Shown: positions 1 to 10,167, numbered from the stretch's first letter. The stretch is DNA of 43,922 nucleotides from Actinomycetota bacterium (GCA_009700485.1 WLLZ01000003.1:1-43922); one strand, 5' to 3'. Translations and numbers: made by a program. Notes: generated by a model from the letters alone, not told the origin.

Positions 1-2
1 TC

Positions 3-572
3 ACCGAGGATCTCGAACTCGTGCCGATCACCGCCTACAACAAGACCAAGATGGTGGCCGAGCGCGTCCTGCTCAGCTACGCGGACAAGATGCAGGTCCA
101 TTGCGTCCGCCCCGCGACCGTCTGCGGGGTGTCGCCCCGCATGCGATTCGATGTCAGTGTCAATCTCCTGACGCTCCAGGCGCTCCGCGATGGCAACATG
201 ACCGTCTTCGGCGGCGATCAGGTGCGCCCGAACATCCACATCGACGACATCGTGGCCGTCTACGGCCACTTCCTCGATCACCCCGATATCCCTTCGGGTG
301 CCTACAACGCCGGCTTCGAGAACATCTCGATCGCCAGCCTCGCCAACATGGTCGCTGGCGAGACCGGTGCCACCATCGAGGTCAGCGAATCGAACGATCC
401 CCGTTCCTATCGGCAGGACTCCACCAAACTCCTCCAGACGGGGTTCACGCCGAAGCGTGATGTGCACACGGCCATCGTTGACATCATCGCCGCCTACCGA
501 TCCGGCGAGATCCAGGACCGCGATGAATGGCACACCGTTCGCTGGATGAGCCAACTCGGCCTCGGAAGCTGA
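3..572 (+). CDS. NAD-dependent epimerase/dehydratase (extended SDR), 5'-truncated by window edge
   Basis: Frame is open to the window start; YNKTK (YxxxK) catalytic motif, 'VRPATVCGVSPRMRFD' and 'RPNIHIDDIV' typical of sugar-nucleotide epimerases. Confidence 0.85.
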   Translation, partial: TEDLELVPITAYNKTKMVAERVLLSYADKMQVHCVRPATVCGVSPRMRFDVSVNLLTLQALRDGNMTVFGGDQVRPNIHIDDIVAVYGHFLDHPDIPSGAYNAGFENISIASLANMVAGETGATIEVSESNDPRSYRQDSTKLLQTGFTPKRDVHTAIVDIIAAYRSGEIQDRDEWHTVRWMSQLGLGS

Positions 573-582
573 GGGCAGCTTC

Positions 583-1242
583 ATGGGACGCGAGATCGAC
601 CTGCTGGCCAACTATCCTCAACCGAAGCGCGATGTCGAGTCTCGCGGCGGCGAGAAGACCGAGGCGGATCGCGCCATCGCCCGGCAATTCGGTGAGGCGT
701 TCTTCGACGGCGACCGACGTCATGGGTATGGAGGATTCAGCTACTCTCCCAGGTTCTGGCAACCTGTCATTCCGACGTTCCAGGAGCACTTCGGGCTGAC
801 AGCCGACTCCTCACTACTGGATGTGGGGTGCGCCAAGGGCTTCATGATGCACGACCTTGCTGAGTTGATCCCCGGGATCACAGTGAAGGGCACCGACATC
901 TCGCAGTATGCAATCGAGCACACGATCGACGATATGCAAGAGCATGTCCAGGTGGCCGACGCCAAGAGTCTTCCATTCGATAGCGATTCCTTCGATGTGG
1001 TCATCTCCATCAACACGATCCATAATCTCGACCGCGAGGGATGCGCCCAGGCTCTCCGGGAGATCGAGCGGGTGTCCAGGGGCCAGTCCTTCGTCACCGT
1101 CGATGCCTATCGCAATGACGCCGATCGCGATCGCATGGTCGCTTGGAACCTTACCGCCAAGACGATGATGTCCACGGATGAGTGGATTCACTTCTTCGGC
1201 GAGGCTGGCTATACCGGTGACTACTACTGGTTTATTCCATGA
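583..1242 (+). CDS. class I SAM-dependent methyltransferase
   Basis: 'SLLDVGCAKGFMMHDL' motif I, 'LPFDSDSFDVVISINTIHNL' motif; overlaps next gene by ATGA. Confidence 0.85.
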   Translation: MGREIDLLANYPQPKRDVESRGGEKTEADRAIARQFGEAFFDGDRRHGYGGFSYSPRFWQPVIPTFQEHFGLTADSSLLDVGCAKGFMMHDLAELIPGITVKGTDISQYAIEHTIDDMQEHVQVADAKSLPFDSDSFDVVISINTIHNLDREGCAQALREIERVSRGQSFVTVDAYRNDADRDRMVAWNLTAKTMMSTDEWIHFFGEAGYTGDYYWFIP

Positions 1243-2207
1243 CCGATGACCAGCTTGAGATGCGACTGCTAGGTGCCATGCTGCGACTGCGAATGGTGGA
1301 AGAGGCCATCGCGGCCCACTACCCCGAGCAGGAGATGCGGTGCCCCGTCCACCTCTCGATCGGCCAGGAAGCGCCGTCAGCAGCCTTCTCCCTCGCCGTT
1401 CAGCGGGAAGACCTAGCTGTCAGCACCCATCGCGGGCATGCGCACTACCTCGCCAAGGGCGGCGCGCTCGGCCCCATGATCGCGGAGATCTACGGGAAGA
1501 GCACCGGCTGCTCGAAGGGTCGGGGTGGCTCCATGCATCTGGCCGACAAGGACGCCGGGTTCATGGGGACCTCCGCCATAGTCGGAAACAGCATCCCGGT
1601 CGGGGTCGGTCTGGGCCTAGCGCTTCAGATCCAAGGGCGAGCCCAGGCAAGCTGCGTCTTTATCGGAGATGGTGCCACCGAAGAGGGTGTCTATTACGAA
1701 TCAGCGAACTTCGCTGTCGTTAAGAACCTTCCCGTCGTGTTCCTGTGCGAGAACAATCGCTACTCCGTCTATAGCCCTCTTTCGGTACGCCAGCCCGAAG
1801 GTCGAAGTCTCACCCGGGTGGCGACTTCACTGGGACTGACATCTGTGGAGGTCGACGGCAACGATGCCATCGCCTGCTACCACGCGGTCGATCGCGCACT
1901 ACAGCAGGCACGAGGCGGTGGCGGCCCGCAGTTCCTCGAGTTCCATACCTTCCGTCACCTCGAACACTGCGGTCCAAACGATGACGACCATCTGGACTAT
2001 CGGCAGCCCGGTGAACTTCAGTCATGGCAGCAACGCGATCCAATCGATCTGTTGCAGGCTAAATTGCTTCTAACTAACCATGACCTCAGCAGTGAAATCC
2101 AACCAATCCGCGAACGCATTAGCAATGAGATCGAGACCGCTTTCGCCGAAGCAGCAGCAGCTCCCTTCCCCGACCTCGAAGAATGCATGCGAGATGTCTA
2201 TGCCTGA
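1239..2207 (+). CDS. TPP-dependent dehydrogenase E1 alpha-like subunit (pyruvate/acetoin dehydrogenase type)
   Basis: 'RGHAHYLAKGGALGPMIAEIYGK...GRGGSMH' and TPP motif 'GDGATEEGVYYESANFAVVKNLPVVFLCENN'. Confidence 0.9.
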   Translation: MTDDQLEMRLLGAMLRLRMVEEAIAAHYPEQEMRCPVHLSIGQEAPSAAFSLAVQREDLAVSTHRGHAHYLAKGGALGPMIAEIYGKSTGCSKGRGGSMHLADKDAGFMGTSAIVGNSIPVGVGLGLALQIQGRAQASCVFIGDGATEEGVYYESANFAVVKNLPVVFLCENNRYSVYSPLSVRQPEGRSLTRVATSLGLTSVEVDGNDAIACYHAVDRALQQARGGGGPQFLEFHTFRHLEHCGPNDDDHLDYRQPGELQSWQQRDPIDLLQAKLLLTNHDLSSEIQPIRERISNEIETAFAEAAAAPFPDLEECMRDVYA

Positions 2208-3276
2208 TAACACCATTGCCCGTAGGGAACTCACCTTCGCCCAGGCGATCAACGAAGCGACGCACCAGGCCATGGCGGCCGACCCGACAGTGATCTGCTT
2301 TGGTCTTGGAGTTACCGATCCTGGAGCGATCTTCGGAACCACTCGCGGCCTTGAGGAAGCGTTCGGCCCAAGCCGGGTTTTCGACATGCCGACATCGGAG
2401 AACGCGATGACGGGCGTCGCGGTTGGTGCGGCCATCGCCGGCCTAAAGCCACTCATGACCCACCAGCGACTTGACTTTTTCCTGCTCGCAATGGATCAAC
2501 TGGTCAACTCGGCCGCCAAGTGGCACTACATGTTTGGTTGCCAATTCAATGTGCCCATCACAATTCGGCTGATCATTGGCCGCGGCTGGGGCCAAGGTCC
2601 GACCCACTCGCAAAATCTCCAGGCCTGGTTCACCCATATCCCCGGCCTCAAGGTCGTCATGCCGACAACGCCGGCAGATGCCAAGCAGCTGCTGCTGGCG
2701 AGCATCGATGATCCGAATCCAGTTCTCTTCCTTGAGCACCGTTGGCTCCACAACCTCACAGACGATGTGCCTGAGCAACCAACCCACGGGCTGATTGGCA
2801 AAGCGCGGGTCGCCAGGCAGGGCGACGACATAACGATTGTTGCCTCTGGCTACCTCACATTGGAAGCGATCCGCGCTGCCGATTACCTCACGGGCGTAGG
2901 GATCAAATGCGATGTCATCGATCTGCGAACGCTGAGCCCGCTGGACTGGCCAGCCATCTTCAAGTCAGTGCACAAGACCGGCAGACTCATGGCCGTCGAC
3001 TCCGGTGCCTTAACCGGCTCCATCGCCGGCGAGATCATCGCCCGCGTTGCCAGTGAGAGGTTCGCGGATCTCAAGGTCGCCCCAAGACGCCTGGCCCAGC
3101 CCGATGTGCCTGAACCAACCAGTTTCGGTCTGACGCGCGGGTTCCATATTCGGAGCCGATCAATCGCCGGTAGTGCTCTTGAGATGATGGGCGAAACAGG
3201 AGACGTATTGCTCGGGCAGCTCCCAGATCCTGTTCCGCACGACGTGCCAGGCGACTGGTTCAAAGGTCCCTTCTAG
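2194..3276 (+). CDS. TPP-dependent dehydrogenase E1 beta-like subunit (transketolase pyrimidine/C-terminal domains)
   Basis: Start trimmed from ORF-track 2080 to ATG 2194/2200 overlapping the alpha stop; 'REITFAQAINEA'-type N-terminus, 'SENAMTGVAVGAAIAGLKPLMTHQRLDFFLLAMDQLVNSAAKW'. Confidence 0.88.
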   Translation: MSMPDNTIARRELTFAQAINEATHQAMAADPTVICFGLGVTDPGAIFGTTRGLEEAFGPSRVFDMPTSENAMTGVAVGAAIAGLKPLMTHQRLDFFLLAMDQLVNSAAKWHYMFGCQFNVPITIRLIIGRGWGQGPTHSQNLQAWFTHIPGLKVVMPTTPADAKQLLLASIDDPNPVLFLEHRWLHNLTDDVPEQPTHGLIGKARVARQGDDITIVASGYLTLEAIRAADYLTGVGIKCDVIDLRTLSPLDWPAIFKSVHKTGRLMAVDSGALTGSIAGEIIARVASERFADLKVAPRRLAQPDVPEPTSFGLTRGFHIRSRSIAGSALEMMGETGDVLLGQLPDPVPHDVPGDWFKGPF

Positions 3277-3291
3277 GAGTTTGGATTTCTC

Positions 3292-4152
3292 GTGAGCATG
3301 TTTGAGTGCGAAGACCTCTTCGACTATCTAGCTGAACAAAACGATCGACATGCGCGTACGACCTCGTGGTGGCGCATCAATGACTTGGTGGCACGCGAGT
3401 CAATAGCCGCCCTGCGCCCTCAGTTTGACGCACTCGCACCCTTTCCTTTCGGTCCTGTAGGCAGCACCACGTTCCCGTACTTCCAAATGGGTGCTATCGA
3501 TTCCCTAGACCTCTTCGGGCTGGACGAACTTATCCTCTTCTCCTTCTACTGGAGAAACCGTGACCGCTACAGGAACGTGGCAGACATCGGCGCGAACATC
3601 GGCCTTCACAGTGTCATCCTGGGCAAGATGGGCATGGACGTAACAAGTTACGAGCCTGATCCCGTACACCTTGCGGAGTTGCGCAGGAATCTTGCGGCCA
3701 ACTCCCTTGACCAGGTTTCCGTCGTACCGCACGCGGTCAACACCGACGGCGGATCGGTGGAGTTCACCCGGGTTGTGGGTAACACCACTGGCTCGCACAT
3801 ATCCGGAGCCAAGGAGAATCCATACGGAGAACTGGAGCGCTTCAACGTGCCTGCCACGTCAATAGGTGATGCTATTGAGGGTAAGAGCCTTGTCAAGATG
3901 GACGTTGAGGGCTACGAGGCCAGATTGTTGCTGGCGCTCCAAGACAGTGACTTCGCGACCATGGACATCGTTGGGGAGATCGGTTCGGAGGTCAACGCGC
4001 GGAGTATCTTCGAAAGATTCGCGGGCACCAAGGTTCACCTCTTTTCCCAGAAGAAGAATTGGCATCCGGCGAAGAGCCTCAACGACATGCCATCGAGCTA
4101 CCGCGAGGGCTCCGTCTTCCTCAGTTGCAAGTCCGAGATGCCATGGGAGTGA
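3292..4152 (+). CDS. FkbM family methyltransferase
   Basis: 'NVADIGANIGLHSVILGKMGMDVTSYEPDPVHLAELRRNL' and 'VKMDVEGYEARLL'; SD aggag before GTG. Confidence 0.88.
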   Translation: MSMFECEDLFDYLAEQNDRHARTTSWWRINDLVARESIAALRPQFDALAPFPFGPVGSTTFPYFQMGAIDSLDLFGLDELILFSFYWRNRDRYRNVADIGANIGLHSVILGKMGMDVTSYEPDPVHLAELRRNLAANSLDQVSVVPHAVNTDGGSVEFTRVVGNTTGSHISGAKENPYGELERFNVPATSIGDAIEGKSLVKMDVEGYEARLLLALQDSDFATMDIVGEIGSEVNARSIFERFAGTKVHLFSQKKNWHPAKSLNDMPSSYREGSVFLSCKSEMPWE

Positions 4153-4200
4153 CACACCCATCGATGGACGATTCCAGGACCTACCTGAGTGCGAGGAACG

Positions 4201-5019
4201 ATGCCTAGCGCCATCGTTGTTGGCGTGAGCAGTGGGATCGGCGAAGCAATCGCCCACGCTTTGTTGGATCTGGAGTGGTCCGTCGTGGGCACAGTGCGGC
4301 GCACTTGCGAGACGGATGCGTCTTATCTTTCAGGCGTGATTGACTATTGTGACCTCAGCGAGGTCGCCTCCGTTGACAGTTCACTACAGAGAATCTCGGA
4401 TCTTTCGGCTTCGTGGGACGCACTAGTCGTGGCACCCGGCACCTTGGAGCCGATCGGTCGACTTAGTGACGTTGATCCAGACGCTTGGGCGCAATCGATC
4501 GACGTCAATTTCGTAAATCAGGTCAGGATCGTTCAAGGGCTCTTGCCTTCGGCGAGAAAGGACGGCGACCTACAGCCGATCGTAATTTTCTTTGCCGGTG
4601 GCGGATCAAACTCGGCAACAGTCGGCTTCTCTGCCTATACCGCTGCAAAGATTGCACTGACGAAGGTGACGGAACTCCTCGACGCCGAGTACCCGAATGT
4701 TCGTTTCTGCATCATCGGCCCTGGTTGGGTCAATACAAAGATCCACGATCAGGCCTTGTCGAATCCCCGCACTCCGATTGATATCAGACTTGAGACCGAG
4801 AGACGGAGAAGCGCCAACGACTTTGTTTCCATGGCTGACGTAGTTGATACAGTGCTGTGGGCGCTGGGTGCTCCCAAGGATGTTGTAGGCGGACGCAATA
4901 TCTCGGTAGCACATGATCCCGTGCACCAAGTGGAATTCGCTGCTGGTCTTGCTGCCGACCGCGACTTACTGAAGCTCCGGCGAAACGGCAATGGCTATCG
5001 ATGGATGGAGCAAGGGTGA
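4201..5019 (+). CDS. SDR family oxidoreductase
   Basis: 'VVGVSSGIGEAIA' (GxxxGIG), 'YTAAK' catalytic motif; start chosen at ATG 4201 after GAGG. Confidence 0.85.
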   Translation: MPSAIVVGVSSGIGEAIAHALLDLEWSVVGTVRRTCETDASYLSGVIDYCDLSEVASVDSSLQRISDLSASWDALVVAPGTLEPIGRLSDVDPDAWAQSIDVNFVNQVRIVQGLLPSARKDGDLQPIVIFFAGGGSNSATVGFSAYTAAKIALTKVTELLDAEYPNVRFCIIGPGWVNTKIHDQALSNPRTPIDIRLETERRRSANDFVSMADVVDTVLWALGAPKDVVGGRNISVAHDPVHQVEFAAGLAADRDLLKLRRNGNGYRWMEQG

Positions 5020-6815
5020 CGGGCTTGAGTGAAAAGCTGGCTGATGCAGTAGCCCGTTTCTGTGCCGAACGGCAGTTCGGCACAGCATTTGTGGTGGCGG
5101 GTGGCGCCTCCATGCATCTGATACACGGCTTTGCCGACACGCCTGGCTGCGAGTACATACCGATGCATCACGAGCAGGCAGCGGCAATGGCTGCCGACGG
5201 TTACGCTCGATCCAGTGGCGGAACCGGACTTGCAATTGCCACGAGTGGCCCAGGGGCGACCAATCTCATCACCGGGATTGCGGGTGCTTTCTACGACTCG
5301 GTTCCGGTCTTGTTCATCACTGGCCAGGTAAGCACGACACGAATGGTGGGAGACACGGGTGTCCGTCAGATCGGCTTCCAAGAGACGCCGATCGTTCCCA
5401 TGGTCAGCGCCATCACAAAGTCAGCTGTCCAAGTAATTTCACCCTCTCGGATTCGATACGAAATGGAGCGCGCATACTGGACGATGCATCATGGTCGGCC
5501 TGGTCCCGTTCTCGTTGACATCCCGGACGACGTGCAGCGCGAGCGGATATCTTGGGATGAGTTAGAAGGCTTTGCCCCTCCGGTCGAAGAGCCACTAAGG
5601 CCGTCTCCAAGCGAACTGTCTGCTCTCGCGCAGTTGCTTCAGGTCAGCCAGCGACCCGTTCTCGTCGGGGGCTGGGGAGTCCACCTGTCGAAAGCAGAGA
5701 GTGCGTTCCGAGCACTGGTGGCCAAGTGGAAGGTTCCGACGGTCCTCACTTGGGGAGCGGCTGACCTACTAGACGGGGAACATCCACTCCGCGTTGGCAC
5801 TTTCGGCACCCATGGAACTCGTCACGCCAATCTGGCCATTCAGAACGCTGACCTCGTTGTCTCCGTGGGGTCGCGACTGGACACCAAGGCAACAGGGAGC
5901 CCCGTGAACTCTTTCGCACGGGGTGCACGGAAGGTGGTCGTAGACGTTGACCCAGCAGAACTTGCGAAGTTCTCAGCCTTTAATCTAGAGGTTGACCTGA
6001 TGATTCGTGCTGACGCGGGACTCTTCCTTGAAGCAGCGAGTACTTTGCCTCGTTCGGCCCGCGACTTCTCGCCCTGGATGGAAATCATTCGAAACTGGCA
6101 GGTCGCCTTCCAAGCCTATGATGATGCAGCAAGGCAGGGAGAAGGTGTTGACCCCTACCGCTTCATGCGAGACCTTGGGGATTCGGCTCCAGAGATGCTT
6201 GATCTCTTCCTTGACACTGGTTGCACTCTGCCATGGCTCCTGCAGGAATTCCGACCTAAGCCCAGCCAACGCATTTTTCACGACTTCAATAACACTGCCA
6301 TGGGTTGGGCTTTGCCCGCCCTAGTGGGTGGGATGACCGCGAGCCCGGAAAGGCCAGCCGCCTGCATTGCCGGTGATGGAAGTCTCATGATGTCGGTCCA
6401 CGAGTTGGCCACTTTGGCCGGGCGCCGGGGGGCAGCCAAAATCATACTTATGGACAACTCGGGCTACTCCATGATCCGGCAGACTCAGGACCAGTGGTTG
6501 GGCTCGGATTATTCCGCGTCCTCGCCAGAAGGCGGGCTTACATTTCCGAATTTCGGACAGCTCGCCGAAGCATTTGGTTTCGAGTACGACAAAGTTACGC
6601 GAGATGCGGAAGCTTCCTCGAAACTCAACGAATTCTGGAGGAGCCAACGAAACCACCTCTTGCATGTTTCCATCTCAACCGATGCGCGGGTGATCCCACA
6701 GGTGAAGTACGGACGGCCGAATGAGGACATGGAGCCGTTGCTTCCCCGAAGCTCCTTTCTCGATGCCATGATCGTAGAGCCACTCGACGTGTCTCGATAC
6801 GAGGAGACCACGTGA
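5016..6815 (+). CDS. thiamine pyrophosphate-binding protein, acetolactate synthase large-subunit-like
   Basis: 'PMHHEQAAAMAADGYAR' (catalytic Glu), 'SGPGATNLITGIAGAFYDSVPVLFITGQV', TPP motif 'GDGSLMMSVHELATLAGRRGAAKIILMDNSGY'; GTGA overlap supports GTG 5016 start. Confidence 0.92.
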   Translation: MTGLSEKLADAVARFCAERQFGTAFVVAGGASMHLIHGFADTPGCEYIPMHHEQAAAMAADGYARSSGGTGLAIATSGPGATNLITGIAGAFYDSVPVLFITGQVSTTRMVGDTGVRQIGFQETPIVPMVSAITKSAVQVISPSRIRYEMERAYWTMHHGRPGPVLVDIPDDVQRERISWDELEGFAPPVEEPLRPSPSELSALAQLLQVSQRPVLVGGWGVHLSKAESAFRALVAKWKVPTVLTWGAADLLDGEHPLRVGTFGTHGTRHANLAIQNADLVVSVGSRLDTKATGSPVNSFARGARKVVVDVDPAELAKFSAFNLEVDLMIRADAGLFLEAASTLPRSARDFSPWMEIIRNWQVAFQAYDDAARQGEGVDPYRFMRDLGDSAPEMLDLFLDTGCTLPWLLQEFRPKPSQRIFHDFNNTAMGWALPALVGGMTASPERPAACIAGDGSLMMSVHELATLAGRRGAAKIILMDNSGYSMIRQTQDQWLGSDYSASSPEGGLTFPNFGQLAEAFGFEYDKVTRDAEASSKLNEFWRSQRNHLLHVSISTDARVIPQVKYGRPNEDMEPLLPRSSFLDAMIVEPLDVSRYEETT

Positions 6816-7939
6816 CATTGCAACGTTCTTTTCGCGCCGCGGTCCTTGAGGAGTGCGGTCGTCCCCTCGCGATCCGGGAGTTGCAGATCCCCGAGCTCGG
6901 GGCCAGTCAGGTGCTCATCAATGTTCGATACAGCGGCGTCTGCCGTAGCCAGCTGATGGAGGCTCGGGGTATGCGAGGAGACGACCCCTGGCTACCGCAC
7001 CTTCTCGGCCATGAGGGTGTCGGAACTGTGGTGGAAACGGGACCGGGCGTGACCAAAGTGTCACCTGGTCAGGTCGTTATCATTGGATGGATCCAATCGA
7101 GTGGGCTGACGTCCGCTAATCCTATATTCATGAGTGGCGACGTCCGGATCAATGCGGGTGCCGCAACTACATTCAGCGAGATGACCGTGGTGTCTGAGAA
7201 CCGGGTTTATGCCAAGCCTGAGGGAGTCTCGGATAAAGCCGCCGTTCTCTTCGGATGCGCCCTTCTGACCGGTGCTGGCATGGTTCTCAATGAACTACCC
7301 CCTCGGGAGACGGACAACATCATCGTTATGGGATTGGGCGGTGTTGGGATGGCCGCTGTCATTGGAGCCCTGACGGCTCAACCGGCGATGGTGATCGCTG
7401 TCGACATTTCACCTGAGAAGAGGGCGTTGGCCCTAGAGTTGGGAGCCGACATAGCGCTGGACTCCTGGGATCCGGAGTTCGTTGACCACATTCGCGACCT
7501 CACCGACGGCGGAGCGGACGCTTGCTTCGAGTGCGCCGGAACCACTGCGACGATTGAGCTAGCCCTCGACTGTGTCAGGCCAGCCGGGGGCACGGTGCTC
7601 TTCGCTTCGCACCCTCCCGCGGGTGATCGGATCCGTGTTGATCCCTTCCACTTGATCAGCGGGAAGAAGTTGCTGGGGTCATGGGGGGGCGGGGCGAAGC
7701 CTGATTCAGACATCCCTCGGATGGCCGCTGCTATTCGCGGCCGGGGCATTGATCTTGAGGTACTCGTCAGCGATGAGTACGCGTTGGAGGAGGTCAACCA
7801 GGCTCTCGACGATATGGAAGCGGGTCGCACGATTCGCCCGCTACTTGGCTTGGATGAGTTATGCGCGAGTGACACACCCGACTTCTCAGCCGGTAACGGT
7901 GTCTTGATGGCCATGGGCGATGGAAGAATCGATCAGTGA
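6812..7939 (+). CDS. zinc-dependent alcohol dehydrogenase (MDR superfamily)
   Basis: 'GHEGVGTVVETGPGV', Rossmann 'VMGLGGVGMAAVIGA'; GTGA overlap with upstream TPP enzyme. Confidence 0.9.
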   Translation: MTLQRSFRAAVLEECGRPLAIRELQIPELGASQVLINVRYSGVCRSQLMEARGMRGDDPWLPHLLGHEGVGTVVETGPGVTKVSPGQVVIIGWIQSSGLTSANPIFMSGDVRINAGAATTFSEMTVVSENRVYAKPEGVSDKAAVLFGCALLTGAGMVLNELPPRETDNIIVMGLGGVGMAAVIGALTAQPAMVIAVDISPEKRALALELGADIALDSWDPEFVDHIRDLTDGGADACFECAGTTATIELALDCVRPAGGTVLFASHPPAGDRIRVDPFHLISGKKLLGSWGGGAKPDSDIPRMAAAIRGRGIDLEVLVSDEYALEEVNQALDDMEAGRTIRPLLGLDELCASDTPDFSAGNGVLMAMGDGRIDQ

Positions 7940-9063
7940 GGGCAACTCGAGACGTGAGCAGTCGCGGCAAAGTTCGGTTCCGGGCGTGGCTGAGCAGGGC
8001 GCCGCTTGGTCGCTCCCTACTATCAGCACGGTCGGGACTTCGTGGCACGTATTCAATACGTCGTCGCGTACATCGGGAGGCCGCGGCCATCACCCAGGCT
8101 TTGGCCATCAATCCAAACACCAGACTCCGAGTCGTCAACGACAATGCGGTCTCACCGCCAACGTATGGGAATCTCTTTGAAGTGATCATGCTCGCCCGTT
8201 TCTTGGAAGCAGGTGGTCACCGCGTCGAGTTCGACATTGTGGATTCAGGCGACAGACGAGCTGACTGGGGCGAACTAGATGCCACCGCTCAAACCAACTT
8301 CGCCCACGATCAAGTCGCCCTCGCCAGATACCTTCTGCCGAAACCCGTCGTGCAGCACATGCTGTCGTCACCCCTGAGGGTAGAGGAACAGCATGCCTGG
8401 AACCCCGCTCTTACCCTCTTTTCGGGAGCATATGATCCACCCGTGTACTCTCTGGCCCCCTACCTTTTACATGTCCTTTCCACCGGACGCACACGGTCCA
8501 TACCAGCGGGGTTTCTCCTCGACGCGAATTCCTTTCCCATCTCGATTCAAACACCGCCTCCGGAACAGCCTTACATCGCTTGGCACGTTCGTAGAGGCAC
8601 CTGGTCTCCAGAGCGCAACGCAACCGATAGTGCACTGGCGTCCGACCTACTCCAATTGCGAGAAATATTCCCGCGTCACTCCATCATGCTGTTTAGCACA
8701 CCAAACGGAATAGAGCACGCGCTACAGGTACTCTCAGATGAAGGATTGATTTCCGACATGGAACGAGACGGTCTGGCAGTGGTAGGTCAACCTGAAACTG
8801 GCTTCACCGCAGCCGTTCCTTGGATTCTGGGCGCGGACTTCTACTTCCAGCGGATCGGCGGAGGCATGGGCATAGTGCCCATCTACTCGTCAATGCCTTA
8901 CCTGCAGATCAACGATTGGAGAAGCTATTACTACGGAATCGATGGCGACCGCCTAGTGCCTTGGGCACGGGTCAACCAGCAGTACATCGTTCGCGCCGAC
9001 GCCGCCAAGATCCCAATCAGGGAAGTAATCAATAGCAGTCAGTACGGTGAATTGGTGAAGTAG
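7936..9063 (+). CDS. hypothetical protein, possible glycosyltransferase (GT-B/fucosyltransferase-like motif)
   Basis: GTGA overlap with upstream gene; 'WHVRRGTW' resembles HxRRGD-type motif, 'GGGMGIVPIYSSMPYLQIND' late in protein. Confidence 0.6.
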   Translation: MRATRDVSSRGKVRFRAWLSRAPLGRSLLSARSGLRGTYSIRRRVHREAAAITQALAINPNTRLRVVNDNAVSPPTYGNLFEVIMLARFLEAGGHRVEFDIVDSGDRRADWGELDATAQTNFAHDQVALARYLLPKPVVQHMLSSPLRVEEQHAWNPALTLFSGAYDPPVYSLAPYLLHVLSTGRTRSIPAGFLLDANSFPISIQTPPPEQPYIAWHVRRGTWSPERNATDSALASDLLQLREIFPRHSIMLFSTPNGIEHALQVLSDEGLISDMERDGLAVVGQPETGFTAAVPWILGADFYFQRIGGGMGIVPIYSSMPYLQINDWRSYYYGIDGDRLVPWARVNQQYIVRADAAKIPIREVINSSQYGELVK

Positions 9064-9177
9064 GCCGAGCCTTCACATGCAGGCGAGGTGCCTCGAGCCG
9101 GGATCTTTGTGGGCCGCCGCCCAATGCCTCATACCTTCCCGGTGTCGGCGCCGCGCAGAAACTGAGGTCGTTGAGTT

Positions 9178-10167
9178 TCATTCATGAGTGGCAACTGCCC
9201 TCAGGCAATCGCGGCTCGTCCCGTACACGAAGTTCAACTGAGCCACTCGATCGGCGGATTGCGTGCCCAGTATCTCGTTCTTGGCTGACCGCACTGCCCT
9301 AAGGAACGGAACTAATGACTCGGGTAGGCCGTTGCGCACTTTAGTTCTCCACGCTACCCCTGGCCGATGAAACTCTTTCGGGCTTTGTTCGCCAGGCGGA
9401 TCAGGCAGTATCGGGTGTGAGCATGACTTCAAGAACTCCACGCGCCAACCTGCGCGAGTCAATGTCATTTCAAGACTTTCTGGCGAGAAGAAGCATAGGT
9501 GAGGTGTCTGAAATGCCAACGTTGCACTTCGTGATCGGAAATCGTCGTGTGGAACTTCAATTACTAATGCACCATCATCAGAGACGACTCGATGCAGATC
9601 GTCCAATAACGCGGGCACATCTCTAGCCGCATAATGTTCAAGGGAATGACTGAGGATGGCAATCTTCGCCTGCTGCCCACCTGACTCGAGGAGTTCACTG
9701 ATGGAGCCGTAACTCTTTGCACCGAACAGTCGCTGATACATGAGGTCCGCCCCGGAATTCAACTCGATTGCTGACAGGGCAGGATCTTGAAGAGTTTGCT
9801 GAGCCGTCTGAAACGCACCCCCCCAACCCGGCCCCAAATCAAGCAACGCATCCCCCGCTTGGAAGTCACAGAACATGGTGGCTAAGGACAACTGCGACAG
9901 CGAACGAAAATCGATTCCGGCATTCCCCGGAACCTTCTTTCGTCGGTCAAAATCCATGTAATATACTGATGATTTTTCGCGATAGTGACTTCGGTAGAAC
10001 TCATTTAATGACCCTGAGTCAGGTGCGGGGCTTGCTTGGCCGAAACCGCACATTTGACATACTTCGATGCTCAGGTTCGAGAATAGATCCAAGTCCGGCC
10101 AACCGCCATCAAGATATGGAAAAAAGGTAGAACCGATTTCACTGCATACCGGGCAAGCCATTGCCAC
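9178..10167 (-). CDS. class I SAM-dependent methyltransferase with N-terminal zinc-binding region (C-methyltransferase-like)
   Basis: 'CPVCSEIG...CQMCGFG' paired Cys, 'FYRSHYREKS', 'DALLDLGPGWGGAFQTA' motif I, 'SHSLEHY'. Confidence 0.85.
   Translation of the reverse strand: MAMACPVCSEIGSTFFPYLDGGWPDLDLFSNLSIEVCQMCGFGQASPAPDSGSLNEFYRSHYREKSSVYYMDFDRRKKVPGNAGIDFRSLSQLSLATMFCDFQAGDALLDLGPGWGGAFQTAQQTLQDPALSAIELNSGADLMYQRLFGAKSYGSISELLESGGQQAKIAILSHSLEHYAARDVPALLDDLHRVVSDDGALVIEVPHDDFRSRSATLAFQTPHLCFFSPESLEMTLTRAGWRVEFLKSCSHPILPDPPGEQSPKEFHRPGVAWRTKVRNGLPESLVPFLRAVRSAKNEILGTQSADRVAQLNFVYGTSRDCLRAVATHE

Noticed and set aside
7378-7914. 178-aa minus-strand ORF inside the Zn-ADH gene
   Set aside because: Ser/Pro-rich antisense shadow of a convincing MDR gene
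9064-9177. GC-rich convergent intergenic region with short palindromes (CGAGGTGCCTCG)
   Set aside because: Stems too short and no U-tract; no confident terminator or RNA
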